Source: Symbiobacterium thermophilum (lineage in GTDB: Bacteria; Bacillota; Sulfobacillia; DYFQ01). Taken from it: DNA of 64,000 nucleotides. The stretch lies in assembly GCA_020725105.1 (NCBI GenBank), contig DYFQ01000001.1, forward strand, positions 88,069 through 152,068. The letters are read 5' to 3'. Shown here piece after piece: positions 51,832-64,000 of the stretch (position 1 is its first letter; every line of letters begins with the position of its first letter). A program made the translations under genes and the position numbers. The notes below the pieces were generated by a model, which did no database searches, was not told where the DNA came from, and worked only from the letters and a program-made list of their open reading frames with translations.

Positions 51832-52251
51832 CTACTCGCCGACCTTGACCGGGTCGATCCGGGCCCGCTGGAGCCGGCCCGAGAAATCGACATAGATGGA
51901 CTTCCCCTCGCAGACCACGTCCAGCGCCGCCCAGGCCGCCTCACGGCGGCCGTTGCCCGTGCCTTTGGTACCGCCGAAGGGCAACTGGATCTCGGCGCCG
52001 ATGGTGCCGTGGTTGACGTAGAGGATGCCCATGTCCAGGTCGCGCATGGCCTGGAATGCCTTGCGCACGTCGCTTGTGTAGATGGAACTGGCGGGCAGGA
52101 CCTTGCCCCGCTGGGCCTCCCAGGCCGCCTCCACGGCCCGCTCCACGTCGGCCCCGGAGGCCTGGCTCACGACGGCCAGCACCTCACCGGTGGCCGGATT
52201 TACGTCCTCGAACAGCCGGCCCTCGCTGCCGTCCACCCACCGGCCGTCCAC
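51832..52251 (-). pseudogene. Aldehyde dehydrogenase reduced to its two ends
   Basis: A GTG at 52251 behind GAGGAGG opens a 139-codon frame. The first part, GRWVDGSEGRLFEDVNPATG and VERAVEAAWEA, is the normal N-terminus of an aldehyde dehydrogenase. It then jumps in frame to SSIYTSDVRKAFQAMRDL, GAEIQLPFGGTKGTGNGRRE and YVDFSGRLQRARID, the normal C-terminus. About 330-350 residues, including the catalytic cysteine and glutamate and most of the NAD fold, are gone. The frame stays open, so a short protein may be made, but it cannot be an active dehydrogenase. The join is near 52114. Confidence 0.8.
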
Positions 52252-52366
52252 GGCCCGAACCTCCTCGGAATGAATGGTGTCTTCGGCCAGGCGCGCGGGC
52301 GGCCCTGCCGGCGTGCCTCCCCGGCTCGCTCCCCATTTTAGACCGGCCGCGGATGGGGTTCAAGCA

Positions 52367-52415
52367 GCAGGATCGGCGTCCCGGACCGCCCGGTGGCGGG
52401 GGACCCCGATCCTGC
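52367..52415. terminator. 16-bp inverted repeat downstream of the zinc-ribbon gene
   Basis: GCAGGATCGGCGTCCC (52367-52382) and GGGACCCCGATCCTGC (52400-52415) pair with one mismatch across 17 bases. It lies between the small zinc-ribbon gene and the aldehyde dehydrogenase remnant, both minus strand. It could terminate the zinc-ribbon message; the T tract is weak. Confidence 0.5.
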
Positions 52416-52468
52416 CGGACTGGGTGGCCTCTTGTTCTGTTGCGGGTCGGGGTTGCGACTGCCTGGCG

Positions 52469-52633
52469 TCAGCCGTCGCCAGGCTTGTCGGGAGGCCGGA
52501 GCGGGCCGGGGGCCGGGGCGATGGTATGCTCGGGCCCGACCTCCGCCCCGCAGGCGGGACATTCCCACACCCGGTCCTCCGTCTCCGCAGAGTAGACCTT
52601 CTGGCCACAATCGGGACACCTACGCCAGGGCAT
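52469..52633 (-). CDS. Small zinc-ribbon protein (54 residues)
   Basis: A 54-residue frame beginning MPWRRCPDCGQKVYSAETED, then RVWECPACGAEVGPEHTI and a proline-rich tail ending PGDG. The pair CPDCG and CPACG, 18 residues apart, forms a rubredoxin- or zinc-ribbon-like knuckle pair. Such small proteins are often regulators or RNA/protein-binding adaptors. The ribosome site (GGTGATAGGG) is weak. It is isolated, with a hairpin after it. Function unknown. Confidence 0.6.
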   Translation of the reverse strand: MPWRRCPDCGQKVYSAETEDRVWECPACGAEVGPEHTIAPAPGPLRPPDKPGDG

Positions 52634-52805
52634 CCCTATCACCCGCACTCTCGGAGGTGGTGCCGGGTCCCGCTCCGCTCAACCCTGCCTTCTCGGCGGG
52701 GTGAGAATATTCCTGTATGGCTGAGAATGGTCCCCTGGAAAGCAAGCGAGTCGTTGGAATAAAATCCCCGCGAGTCCGCTGGTTACGGGCCTCAATCCTG
52801 CATCA

Positions 52806-52833
52806 TTGAATTTCAAGCAGATCTGGCTAAATT
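52806..52833 (+). promoter_or_regulatory. Candidate sigma-70-type promoter
   Basis: TTGAAT and TAAATT are separated by 16 bases in an AT-rich patch about 300 bases before the sensor kinase start. The hexamers match TTGACA/TATAAT at four positions each. It is the best promoter-like sequence I found in the gap, but remains unverified. Confidence 0.35.
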
Positions 52834-52998
52834 GTAGTAACGAGAGGTAAATTTCCCTGGATTAGTGCCGATAACCTCAGTGACGGGTCTCACGACGAGA
52901 CCTGGCCCCCGAGGATCCGGAAGAAATCGCCTGACCGCGCGCCCGCGCGAAAGGACTCGCCAGGTCTGCGTGGTAGGTAATGAAGGGAGGGCGCGCCG

Positions 52999-53088
52999 GT
53001 GCTCGCACGCATGGTTCGGACGCTTCTCTTCCTGCTGCTCCTGGCAATGGCTGCGGCTTCGAACCTGACCTATCCAGCGCTTCCGTAA
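52999..53088 (+). CDS. Possible 29-residue hydrophobic leader peptide
   Basis: A GTG at 52999, preceded by GAAGGGAGGG, opens VLARMVRTLLFLLLLAMAAA followed by SNLTYPALP and TAA. It is a single hydrophobic helix with two arginines in front, like a small membrane peptide or signal. It ends 45 bases before the sensor kinase start and could be translated ahead of it. It is too short for confidence; the ribosome site is its main support. Confidence 0.3.
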   Translation: MLARMVRTLLFLLLLAMAAASNLTYPALP

Positions 53089-53133
53089 GTAGTAGTGGGA
53101 AGACCGGGCGCCGGGGAAAGGGCCTGGTGCCCC

Positions 53134-56100
53134 ATGTCAGGATTGCCGCTGAAACGGCTCTACATCGGAATGGTGGGCGTGGCCGGGCTCATTGCCTTCA
53201 TCGCATGGGCGCCGGCCATCGCCTTTTGGGATCTGCCGAGGCTGGCCCTGATTGGCCCCCTGGTTACCCTGGCCGAGGTCTGGCGAGTGGCACTTCCCTC
53301 GGGAGAAGGCATCTCCGCAGGCGCCGTGCTCATCCTGATGGCCCTCTTCACCTGGGGCCCCGGGGCGGCCATCGCCGTGCTGGCGGCGGGGCTGCTCGGT
53401 TCGACCCTGATCCGGCGGGTCCCGGTCACCTGGTGGGTGTTCAACGCCGGGCAGCTTGCCGTGGCCACGGGCGTGGCCGGCGCGGTGGCCCTGGCGGTGG
53501 GTCGCGTCCCGCCGGGCAGGGACCCGGCCGGCCTGGTCGGAGCGGCCCTGGCGGTCGCCAGCTATTTCGCGGTCAGCCTCTCTCTGGTCACGGGCCTCAT
53601 GTACCTCGACGCCGGGTTGCCCTACGGCCGGACCTGGTTACGCTCCGCCGCGCGGTTGGCGCCCCAGGCTGCCGTGTGGGGCGCCCTCGGCGTGGTGCTG
53701 GCCTGGTCCCACCCCTGGGGCTGGGGCCAGGTGGCGCTGGCCGCGGGCCTGGTCGGCCTGGAATACCTGCTCCTGCGCTACCACGGCCGGCTGCTGGCCG
53801 ACCGGGCCGTCAGCCAGTTGCTGAAGCAGGTGGCCCGCGTGGACCCCCAGTGGCGGGCCCAGGCCGAACGCGCCGCCCGGCTGGCCACGACGGTTGGCCG
53901 GTCGCTGGGCCTGGGCCCGGGCGACCTGCTGGCCCTGCGCTACGCTACCCTGCTCCACGACATCGGCCTGTGGGGCCGGGGATCCTCGCTCCTGGAGAAG
54001 CGGCTCCCCCTCGGCCCCGAAGAGCACGAGGTCGTCAGGCGCCACCCGGTGGCGGGAGCGGAGATCGTGGGCCAGTTCCAGGCGCTGGTGGAGGTGGCCA
54101 GGCTCATCCGCCACCACGGCGAGTGGTTCAACGGGCTCGGCTACCCCGACGGGCTCAAGGGCGAGGAGATCCCCCCCGGCTCCCGGATCATCGCCGTGGT
54201 GACCGCTTACGACGCCATGACCGCCGGGCGGCCGTACCGGTCGCCCATGGCTCCCAGCCACGCGCTGGCCGAGATCCAGCGGTTGAGAGGCGTCCAGTTC
54301 TGCCCCCGGGTGGTGGACGCCCTGGCCGCCACCCTGGCCGAGCAGCAACTCCGGACGGGCGAGCCGCTGATCGTGCCGCCGGCCGCGGTGGGCCCCACGG
54401 CGGCCGGCGGCCAGCCCGACCGGCCGGCGTCCGACCTGAACCGGCTGGCGGAGGAACTGTCCGGCCTGCTCAAACGCTCTCCCCTCCGGGTTCCGGACTG
54501 GCTGGCGAGCCCCTTGCCCTGGACCGCCCGGGGCTGGGCTCGCGCTTGCGGCGCGGCGCACCTGGACACCCTTTCGGCCGCCGGCAGGGTGCTCAACGCC
54601 TCCCTCGGCCTCGACCGGCTGCTCGAAAGCTTCTGCCGGCTGGTGGGCGAGGTGTTCAGGGCTCAGTGCCTCATCTACCTGGTGGACGAGACCGGGACCA
54701 GGCTGGTGTGCCGGGCGGCGTCCGGGCTACGGCAGCCGCCCGCCGGCCTGGCCACCCTGTCGGTGATGGAGGACCTGGCCGGACGGGCCCTGCTGGAGCA
54801 GCGGGTTCAGTTCAGCTACCGGGTGGCCGCCGACCCGCGCGTCGCCACCGCCGAACGGCTGGCCCGCGCCGGGGTCTTTTCCGTGCTCTACGTGCCGCTG
54901 AACGGCATGGGCCACGCCTCGGGCGTGCTGGCCGTCGCCTCGGACCGGCCCCGCCGGTTCAGCGCCCAGGAGGTGGCGCTCCTGCGCGTCCTGGCCGGCC
55001 ACGCCGGCCTGGCCATCGACCACGCCGGGCTTCACGAGGAGACTTCCCGCCGGCTGGCCGAGGTGTCCTCGATCAAGGGCTTCGTGGATCAGGTGGTGAC
55101 CCACGTCCCCGTGGGGATGGTGGTCGTCGACGCCGCCGGGGTGATCCGCCTGACCAACCGCGCCTTCGTGGACCTCCTCCGGTCTGGCTCCCTCGCCTCC
55201 GGGGGGTCGGTCGTCGGCTGCCGGCTGGAGGAACAGCCGTGGGCCCAGGCGCCACCCTTTGACCTGATCGCCCGGTCGGTAGCCAGCGGTCTGCCGTACC
55301 AGGCCGAAACCCGGGTCGGGCGGGGGGCGCCGCTGGTCGTCCGGCTCCAGACGGTGGTCCTGCCGGGCCTCTGGGGGGACGCCCCCGGCGTCATCGCCGT
55401 GGCCCACGACCTGACCGAAGCCCGGCGCCTGGAGGAACAGGCGCGGCAGTCGGAGAAGCTGGCCGCCCTGGGTGAACTGGCCGCCCGGGCCGCCCACGAG
55501 ATCAGAAACCCCCTGGCCGCCATCCGCGGCTTCACCCAGTTGCTCCAGGCCAGGTTGCCCACGGGGGACAACGCGCGCTACCTGGGCATCATCGTGCGGG
55601 AGATCGACCGCATCGACCAGTTGCTCCGGGAACTGCTGGGCCTGGCCCGGCCGCCGGGTTCCCTCTTCCAGCAGCTGGACCTGACGACGGTGGTCGAGGA
55701 GTCCTGCCTGCTGGTGGCCGCCGAGGCCGGGCGTTGCGGGGTCCGGCTGGAGCGGAACTACGCCCTTCCCTCCCCGTGGGTGAGGGGGAGCCCGGAGCAG
55801 TTGAAACAGGTGGTGCTGAACCTGCTCACCAACGCCGTCCAGGCCATGCCGGGCGGCGGTACCGTGCGGGTGGAGGTGGAGCCGGGCCCCGGGACCGGAT
55901 GGGTGAGCATCCGGGTGAGGGACGAGGGGACGGGTATCGCCCCGCAGGACCGGGCCCGGCTGTTCGAGCCGTTCTTCTCGACCAAGCCCGGGGGCACCGG
56001 ACTCGGCCTGGCCGTGTCCCAGGGCATCGTCCGCGGCCACGGGGGCTGGATCGAGGTGGAGAGCGAGCCGGGCAGGGGGAGCAGCTTCACGGTGGTCCTG

Positions 56101-56184
56101 CCGGCCGGCCAGCCTGCCGCGGGCGCCGGGCCGCTGCGCCCCGCGGGTGACGCCGCCCTGCCCCGGCCGGGCCACGGACGGTAA
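53134..56184 (+). CDS. Membrane sensor fusing HD-GYP phosphodiesterase, GAF, PAS and histidine kinase
   Basis: 1016 residues. Order: about six membrane helices (1-225), an HD-GYP domain with HD at 275-276 (LLHDIGLWG), RRHPVAGAEI, H327-H328 (IRHHGEWFNGLGYPDG) and DAMTAGRPYRSPM, then a GAF domain (about 480-640), a PAS domain (about 650-765), HisKA with H788 in RAAHEIRNPLAAIRGFTQLL, and a HATPase with LLTNAVQAMPGGG, RDEGTGIAPQD and GGTGLGLAVSQG. It should both cleave cyclic di-GMP and phosphorylate a response regulator, linking two signalling systems in one chain. No response regulator is adjacent. ATG 53134 follows GGGGAAAGGG; a GTG at 53095 is an alternative. Confidence 0.88.
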   Translation: MSGLPLKRLYIGMVGVAGLIAFIAWAPAIAFWDLPRLALIGPLVTLAEVWRVALPSGEGISAGAVLILMALFTWGPGAAIAVLAAGLLGSTLIRRVPVTWWVFNAGQLAVATGVAGAVALAVGRVPPGRDPAGLVGAALAVASYFAVSLSLVTGLMYLDAGLPYGRTWLRSAARLAPQAAVWGALGVVLAWSHPWGWGQVALAAGLVGLEYLLLRYHGRLLADRAVSQLLKQVARVDPQWRAQAERAARLATTVGRSLGLGPGDLLALRYATLLHDIGLWGRGSSLLEKRLPLGPEEHEVVRRHPVAGAEIVGQFQALVEVARLIRHHGEWFNGLGYPDGLKGEEIPPGSRIIAVVTAYDAMTAGRPYRSPMAPSHALAEIQRLRGVQFCPRVVDALAATLAEQQLRTGEPLIVPPAAVGPTAAGGQPDRPASDLNRLAEELSGLLKRSPLRVPDWLASPLPWTARGWARACGAAHLDTLSAAGRVLNASLGLDRLLESFCRLVGEVFRAQCLIYLVDETGTRLVCRAASGLRQPPAGLATLSVMEDLAGRALLEQRVQFSYRVAADPRVATAERLARAGVFSVLYVPLNGMGHASGVLAVASDRPRRFSAQEVALLRVLAGHAGLAIDHAGLHEETSRRLAEVSSIKGFVDQVVTHVPVGMVVVDAAGVIRLTNRAFVDLLRSGSLASGGSVVGCRLEEQPWAQAPPFDLIARSVASGLPYQAETRVGRGAPLVVRLQTVVLPGLWGDAPGVIAVAHDLTEARRLEEQARQSEKLAALGELAARAAHEIRNPLAAIRGFTQLLQARLPTGDNARYLGIIVREIDRIDQLLRELLGLARPPGSLFQQLDLTTVVEESCLLVAAEAGRCGVRLERNYALPSPWVRGSPEQLKQVVLNLLTNAVQAMPGGGTVRVEVEPGPGTGWVSIRVRDEGTGIAPQDRARLFEPFFSTKPGGTGLGLAVSQGIVRGHGGWIEVESEPGRGSSFTVVLPAGQPAAGAGPLRPAGDAALPRPGHGR

Positions 56185-56228
56185 AATGGCTCTGGGTGCC
56201 ACATCGGGAGGAACGGGGATGGACCGCG

Positions 56229-58499
56229 ATGGCGGACGGTGAGGTGACCACGCCTGCCAGGGGCTGGCGGCAGGCGGTGGCCGGGGCGACCCGGCGGCTG
56301 CTGGACGACCTGAACCCGAGCCAGCGGGAGGCGGTCACCCATCCCGGCGGCCCCCTGCTGGTCGTGGCGGGACCCGGTTCGGGCAAGACCCGGACCCTGA
56401 CCCACCGGCTGGCCTACCTGATTCTCAACGGCGTCCACCCCCGCCGGCTCCTGGCGGTGACCTTCACCAACAAGGCGGCCGGCGAGATGCGGCAGCGGGT
56501 GGAGGCGCTGGTCGGACCGGTGGCCCGGGACATGTGGCTCAGCACCTTCCATTCGGCCTGCGTCCGCCTGTTGCGCCGGGACGTCGAGCGCCTGGGCTAC
56601 CGCTCGAACTTCGTCATCCTTGACGAGGACGACCGCCTGGTGGTGGTGCGCGAGGCCCTGTGCCGCCTGGGGATCGACGAGGACCGCCTGCACCCGGTGG
56701 TTGCCCGCGCCGCCATCAGCCGGGCCAAGGACGAGTTGCTGGGCCCGGAGGAGGTGGCCGCCGCGGCCCGCGGCGAGTTCGAGACCCGGCTGGCCGAGGT
56801 CTACCGGGTCTACCAGGCCCGGCTCCGCGAGTCGGACGCCCTGGACTTCGACGACCTGATCCGCCTGGCGGTGCTGCTCCTGCGGGAGTATCCCGCTGTC
56901 CTGGAGTACTCCCGGGACCGGTTCCAGCACGTCCTGGTCGACGAGTACCAGGACACCAACCACGCCCAGTACGTGCTGGTCCGGTTGCTCGCCGGAGGGC
57001 ACCGGAACCTGACCGTCGTGGGCGACCCCGACCAGTCCATCTACGGCTTCCGGGGCGCCACCATCAGGAACATCGTCGAGTTCGAGAAGGATTTTCCCGC
57101 CGCCCGGGTCATCCGCCTGGAGACCAATTACCGGTCCACCCAGCCGATCCTCGACGTGGCGCAGCACCTGGTCCGGCACAACCGCAACCGCAAGGAAAAG
57201 GAGCTTCACGCCGTCGCCGGCGCCGGGGCGAGCCCCCGGTACTACCAGGCCTGGGACGAGCGGGACGAGGCCCGCTTCGTGGCCCGGACCGCGCTGGCCC
57301 TCTACGGCGACGGCGTTCCCCTGCGGGAGATGGCCGTGCTCTACCGGACCCACGCCCAGTCGCGGGTGGTGGAGGAGGCCTTCCTGGAGGCCAACGTCCC
57401 CTACGCCATCGTTGGCGGGCTCAAGTTCTACCAGCGCAAGGAGGTCAAGGACGTCCTGGCCTACCTCCGGCTGGTGGCCAACCCGGCCGACCGGCTCAGC
57501 CTGAGAAGGGTGATCAACGTGCCGCGGCGGGGCGTGGGCGAGGGCAGCCTGGCGCGGATCGAGGCCTTCCTGGACCAGACCGGCCTCGACGCGGCCAGCG
57601 GGCTCAGGCTCGCCCACCAGATCCCCGGGCTCACCCGGAAAGCCGCCGGGGCCCTGGCGGAACTGGGCGAACTCCTGGCGTCCCTGCACCTGGCGGCCGG
57701 GGAACGTTCCCTCACGGACCTGGCCGAAACCGTCATGAAGGATACCGGCTACCTGCGGGGACTGGAGGCGCAGCGAACGGTGGGGGCCCAGGCGCGCGTA
57801 GAGAACCTGGGGGAGTTTCTGTCCCTGGCCGCCGAGTTCGACCGGCGGTGGCGGTCGGAGGAGCGGCCTGCCGGGGACGGGAGCCGGCCGTCCGCCCTGG
57901 CCGAATTCCTGGCCGAGGTGGCGCTGGTGTCCGATGCCGACACCTACCAGGACGAGCTGGACGCCATTGTCCTGATGACCCTGCACAGCGCCAAGGGCCT
58001 CGAGTTCACCGCCGTGTTCCTGGTCGGCCTGGAGGAAGGCCTCTTCCCTCACAGCCGGTCGATGGACGATCCCGGCGAACTGGAGGAGGAGCGACGCCTG
58101 GCGTACGTGGGGATCACCCGCGCCAAACGGTTCCTTTACCTGACCCACGCCCGCCGGCGGACCATCTTTGGCGCCAGCCGGGCCACCGAAGCGTCGCGCT
58201 TTCTGAACGAAATACCCCCGTCCCTGCTGGAGGAGATTGCCCCGGCCTCGCCGCCGGGATGGAACGCGGCCGGGCGGGAGCTGCCGGGGCTCGCCGGGAC
58301 CGCCGGCGGCCAGGAGCCGCGGGCGCGCTCCGCCACCCACCGTTACGCGGCCGGTGACCGCGTGCTCCACAGGTACTGGGGCGCCGGAAAGGTCCGGGCC
58401 GTCCGGGACCTGGGCGACGACACCGAGTTGACCATCGAGTTTCCCGGTTACGGCACCAGGACCGTGCTGGTGAGCTATGCCCCGCTGGAGCCCATCTAA
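56229..58499 (+). CDS. pcrA: UvrD/Rep-family DNA helicase (PcrA-like)
   Basis: 756 residues from an ATG at 56229; a GTG at 56196 is an alternative, with GGGAGGAACGGGG between them. SF1A motifs: LNPSQREAV, Walker A VAGPGSGKTRT (47-57), TFTNKAAGEM, VDEYQDTN, VVGDPDQSIYGFRGA, ETNYRSTQPIL, LMTLHSAKGLEF and YVGITRAK. A C-terminal extension with YAAGDRVLHRYWGAGKVRAV is the Tudor-like domain of PcrA, which binds RNA polymerase. It unwinds DNA 3' to 5' in repair and plasmid or conflict resolution. It heads a plus-strand run with DUF368 and ligA, as PcrA and LigA often lie together in Gram-positives. Confidence 0.93.
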   Translation: MADGEVTTPARGWRQAVAGATRRLLDDLNPSQREAVTHPGGPLLVVAGPGSGKTRTLTHRLAYLILNGVHPRRLLAVTFTNKAAGEMRQRVEALVGPVARDMWLSTFHSACVRLLRRDVERLGYRSNFVILDEDDRLVVVREALCRLGIDEDRLHPVVARAAISRAKDELLGPEEVAAAARGEFETRLAEVYRVYQARLRESDALDFDDLIRLAVLLLREYPAVLEYSRDRFQHVLVDEYQDTNHAQYVLVRLLAGGHRNLTVVGDPDQSIYGFRGATIRNIVEFEKDFPAARVIRLETNYRSTQPILDVAQHLVRHNRNRKEKELHAVAGAGASPRYYQAWDERDEARFVARTALALYGDGVPLREMAVLYRTHAQSRVVEEAFLEANVPYAIVGGLKFYQRKEVKDVLAYLRLVANPADRLSLRRVINVPRRGVGEGSLARIEAFLDQTGLDAASGLRLAHQIPGLTRKAAGALAELGELLASLHLAAGERSLTDLAETVMKDTGYLRGLEAQRTVGAQARVENLGEFLSLAAEFDRRWRSEERPAGDGSRPSALAEFLAEVALVSDADTYQDELDAIVLMTLHSAKGLEFTAVFLVGLEEGLFPHSRSMDDPGELEEERRLAYVGITRAKRFLYLTHARRRTIFGASRATEASRFLNEIPPSLLEEIAPASPPGWNAAGRELPGLAGTAGGQEPRARSATHRYAAGDRVLHRYWGAGKVRAVRDLGDDTELTIEFPGYGTRTVLVSYAPLEPI

Positions 58500-58557
58500 G
58501 CCCGGCGCCCGGGCCGGCGGCCCGCCGGCCGGGAGCGCGCGCCGGGAGGCGCGCCGG

Positions 58558-63705
<5,148 letters not shown>

Positions 63706-63718
63706 GAGGGGTGGCGCG

Positions 63719-64000
63719 ATGAGCGACGCCGCCAGCATCTTCATCATGGGCCCGCCCGAGAGCGGCAAGACGGCCATCGCCATGACCCTGGCCCGGCGGT
63801 GGACCGAGCGAGGGCTCCGGGTGGCCTACTTCAAGCCCGTCGGCGGCACGACCGGGCACGGCGGGCCCGACGAGGACGTGCTCCTGATGCGGGCGCTCCT
63901 GGGCGAAGCCGCGGTGCCCGAGCCCGTGCTGCTGGTGACCAGCCCCCACTACCTGTCGGCCTACGCCCGGCACCTCCGCCCCATGGCGGCGTGCACGGCG
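63719..64000 (+). CDS. P-loop NTPase, BioD/DRTGG-like, truncated by the window edge
   Basis: 94 residues visible from an ATG behind GAGAGGGG. The N-terminus SIFIMGPPESGKTAIAMTLA holds the Walker A GPPESGKT, followed by RGLRVAYFKPVGG and later LLVTSPHYLSAYA. This matches the dethiobiotin-synthetase/cobyrinate-synthase-like domain of DRTGG-containing proteins and of the N-terminal part of long phosphotransacetylases. These are frequently next to NDP-forming acyl-CoA synthetases. The rest lies outside the window, so the domain content beyond the P-loop is unknown. Confidence 0.75.
   Translation, partial: MSDAASIFIMGPPESGKTAIAMTLARRWTERGLRVAYFKPVGGTTGHGGPDEDVLLMRALLGEAAVPEPVLLVTSPHYLSAYARHLRPMAACTA

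Larger units (their letters stand above)
52634..53133. other. AT-richer leader region before the large sensor gene
   Basis: Five hundred bases without a large gene. From about 52690 to 52870 the base composition is clearly AT-richer than the rest of the window, including TTGAAT (52806-52811) and TAAATT (52828-52833) at promoter spacing, and a GGTCTC-ACGAC-GAGACC stem around 52887-52904. A 29-residue open frame lies at 52999-53088. I compared it with the cyclic-di-GMP riboswitch pattern and found no match. Confidence 0.5.

Noticed and set aside
52634-53133. A cyclic di-GMP riboswitch upstream of the HD-GYP sensor
   Set aside because: The position is attractive but I could not find the conserved class I or II core sequences; only a six-base stem is visible.

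Overview
The window is about 64 kb of very GC-rich DNA, densely packed with metabolic genes. It looks chromosomal: ligA, a PcrA-like helicase and glnA are present, and I saw no rRNA, tRNA, CRISPR array, transposase or phage gene. Gene content suggests an anaerobic or facultative, probably spore-forming, high-GC member of the Bacillota (Moorellia/Symbiobacteriia/Limnochordia-like). Reasons are a b558-type SdhCAB, ferredoxin-dependent 2-oxoacid oxidoreductase, two tungsten aldehyde:ferredoxin oxidoreductases (AOR), NDP-forming acyl-CoA synthetase, LutABC, an SLH surface protein, a GerD-like lipoprotein and a probable spore-photoproduct-lyase remnant. The lineage is inference. Many starts are GTG or TTG behind strong GGAGG-type sites, and 4-bp stop/start overlaps are common.

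Region 1 (430-17144, all + strand) is one coherent catabolic block. It has a FadR-type regulator, a class III CoA-transferase, SdhCAB, a branched-chain aminotransferase, the four subunits of a VorB-type branched-chain 2-oxoacid:ferredoxin oxidoreductase, a five-gene branched-chain amino-acid ABC transporter, an AOR with a MoaD-like partner, and a CitE-like lyase. Together they read as: import branched-chain amino acids, transaminate, oxidise to acyl-CoA with reduced ferredoxin, then exchange CoA and balance electrons through AOR and fumarate/succinate.

Region 2 (17145-19065) holds a Nudix gene between stretches of gene debris: short fragments of unrelated genes (aldo/keto reductase, membrane protein, molybdopterin oxidoreductase, BTAD regulator, PAS domain) joined on both strands. 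A similar junction lies at 1-230. Nearby and later are broken genes: frameshifted pruA (19066-20624), a deleted and frameshifted ornithine cyclodeaminase (31279-31971) and an aldehyde dehydrogenase reduced to its two ends (51832-52251).

Region 3 (20721-45000) is an amino-acid and small-peptide salvage zone: agmatinase, two M20 peptidases, two gamma-glutamyltransferases, an aspartoacylase-like deacylase, a four-part Hcn/opine-oxidase-like dehydrogenase, glutamine synthetase with a GlnR-like site upstream, a LysE exporter, an MFS carrier, a second AOR with its own MoaD-like gene, a third MoaD-like gene, and a MinD-like ATPase with a zinc-ribbon membrane protein.

Region 4 (45244-64000) has a poly-glycine lipoprotein, an SLH protein with a 77-residue repeat, LutABC lactate utilisation, a free-Met sulfoxide reductase-like GAF protein, a large sensor joining HD-GYP and histidine-kinase modules, then a + strand run of PcrA/UvrD helicase, DUF368 membrane protein, LigA, an NDP-forming acyl-CoA synthetase and a truncated P-loop protein. 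Three small genes (56, 54 and a possible 29 residues) were found in the gaps.
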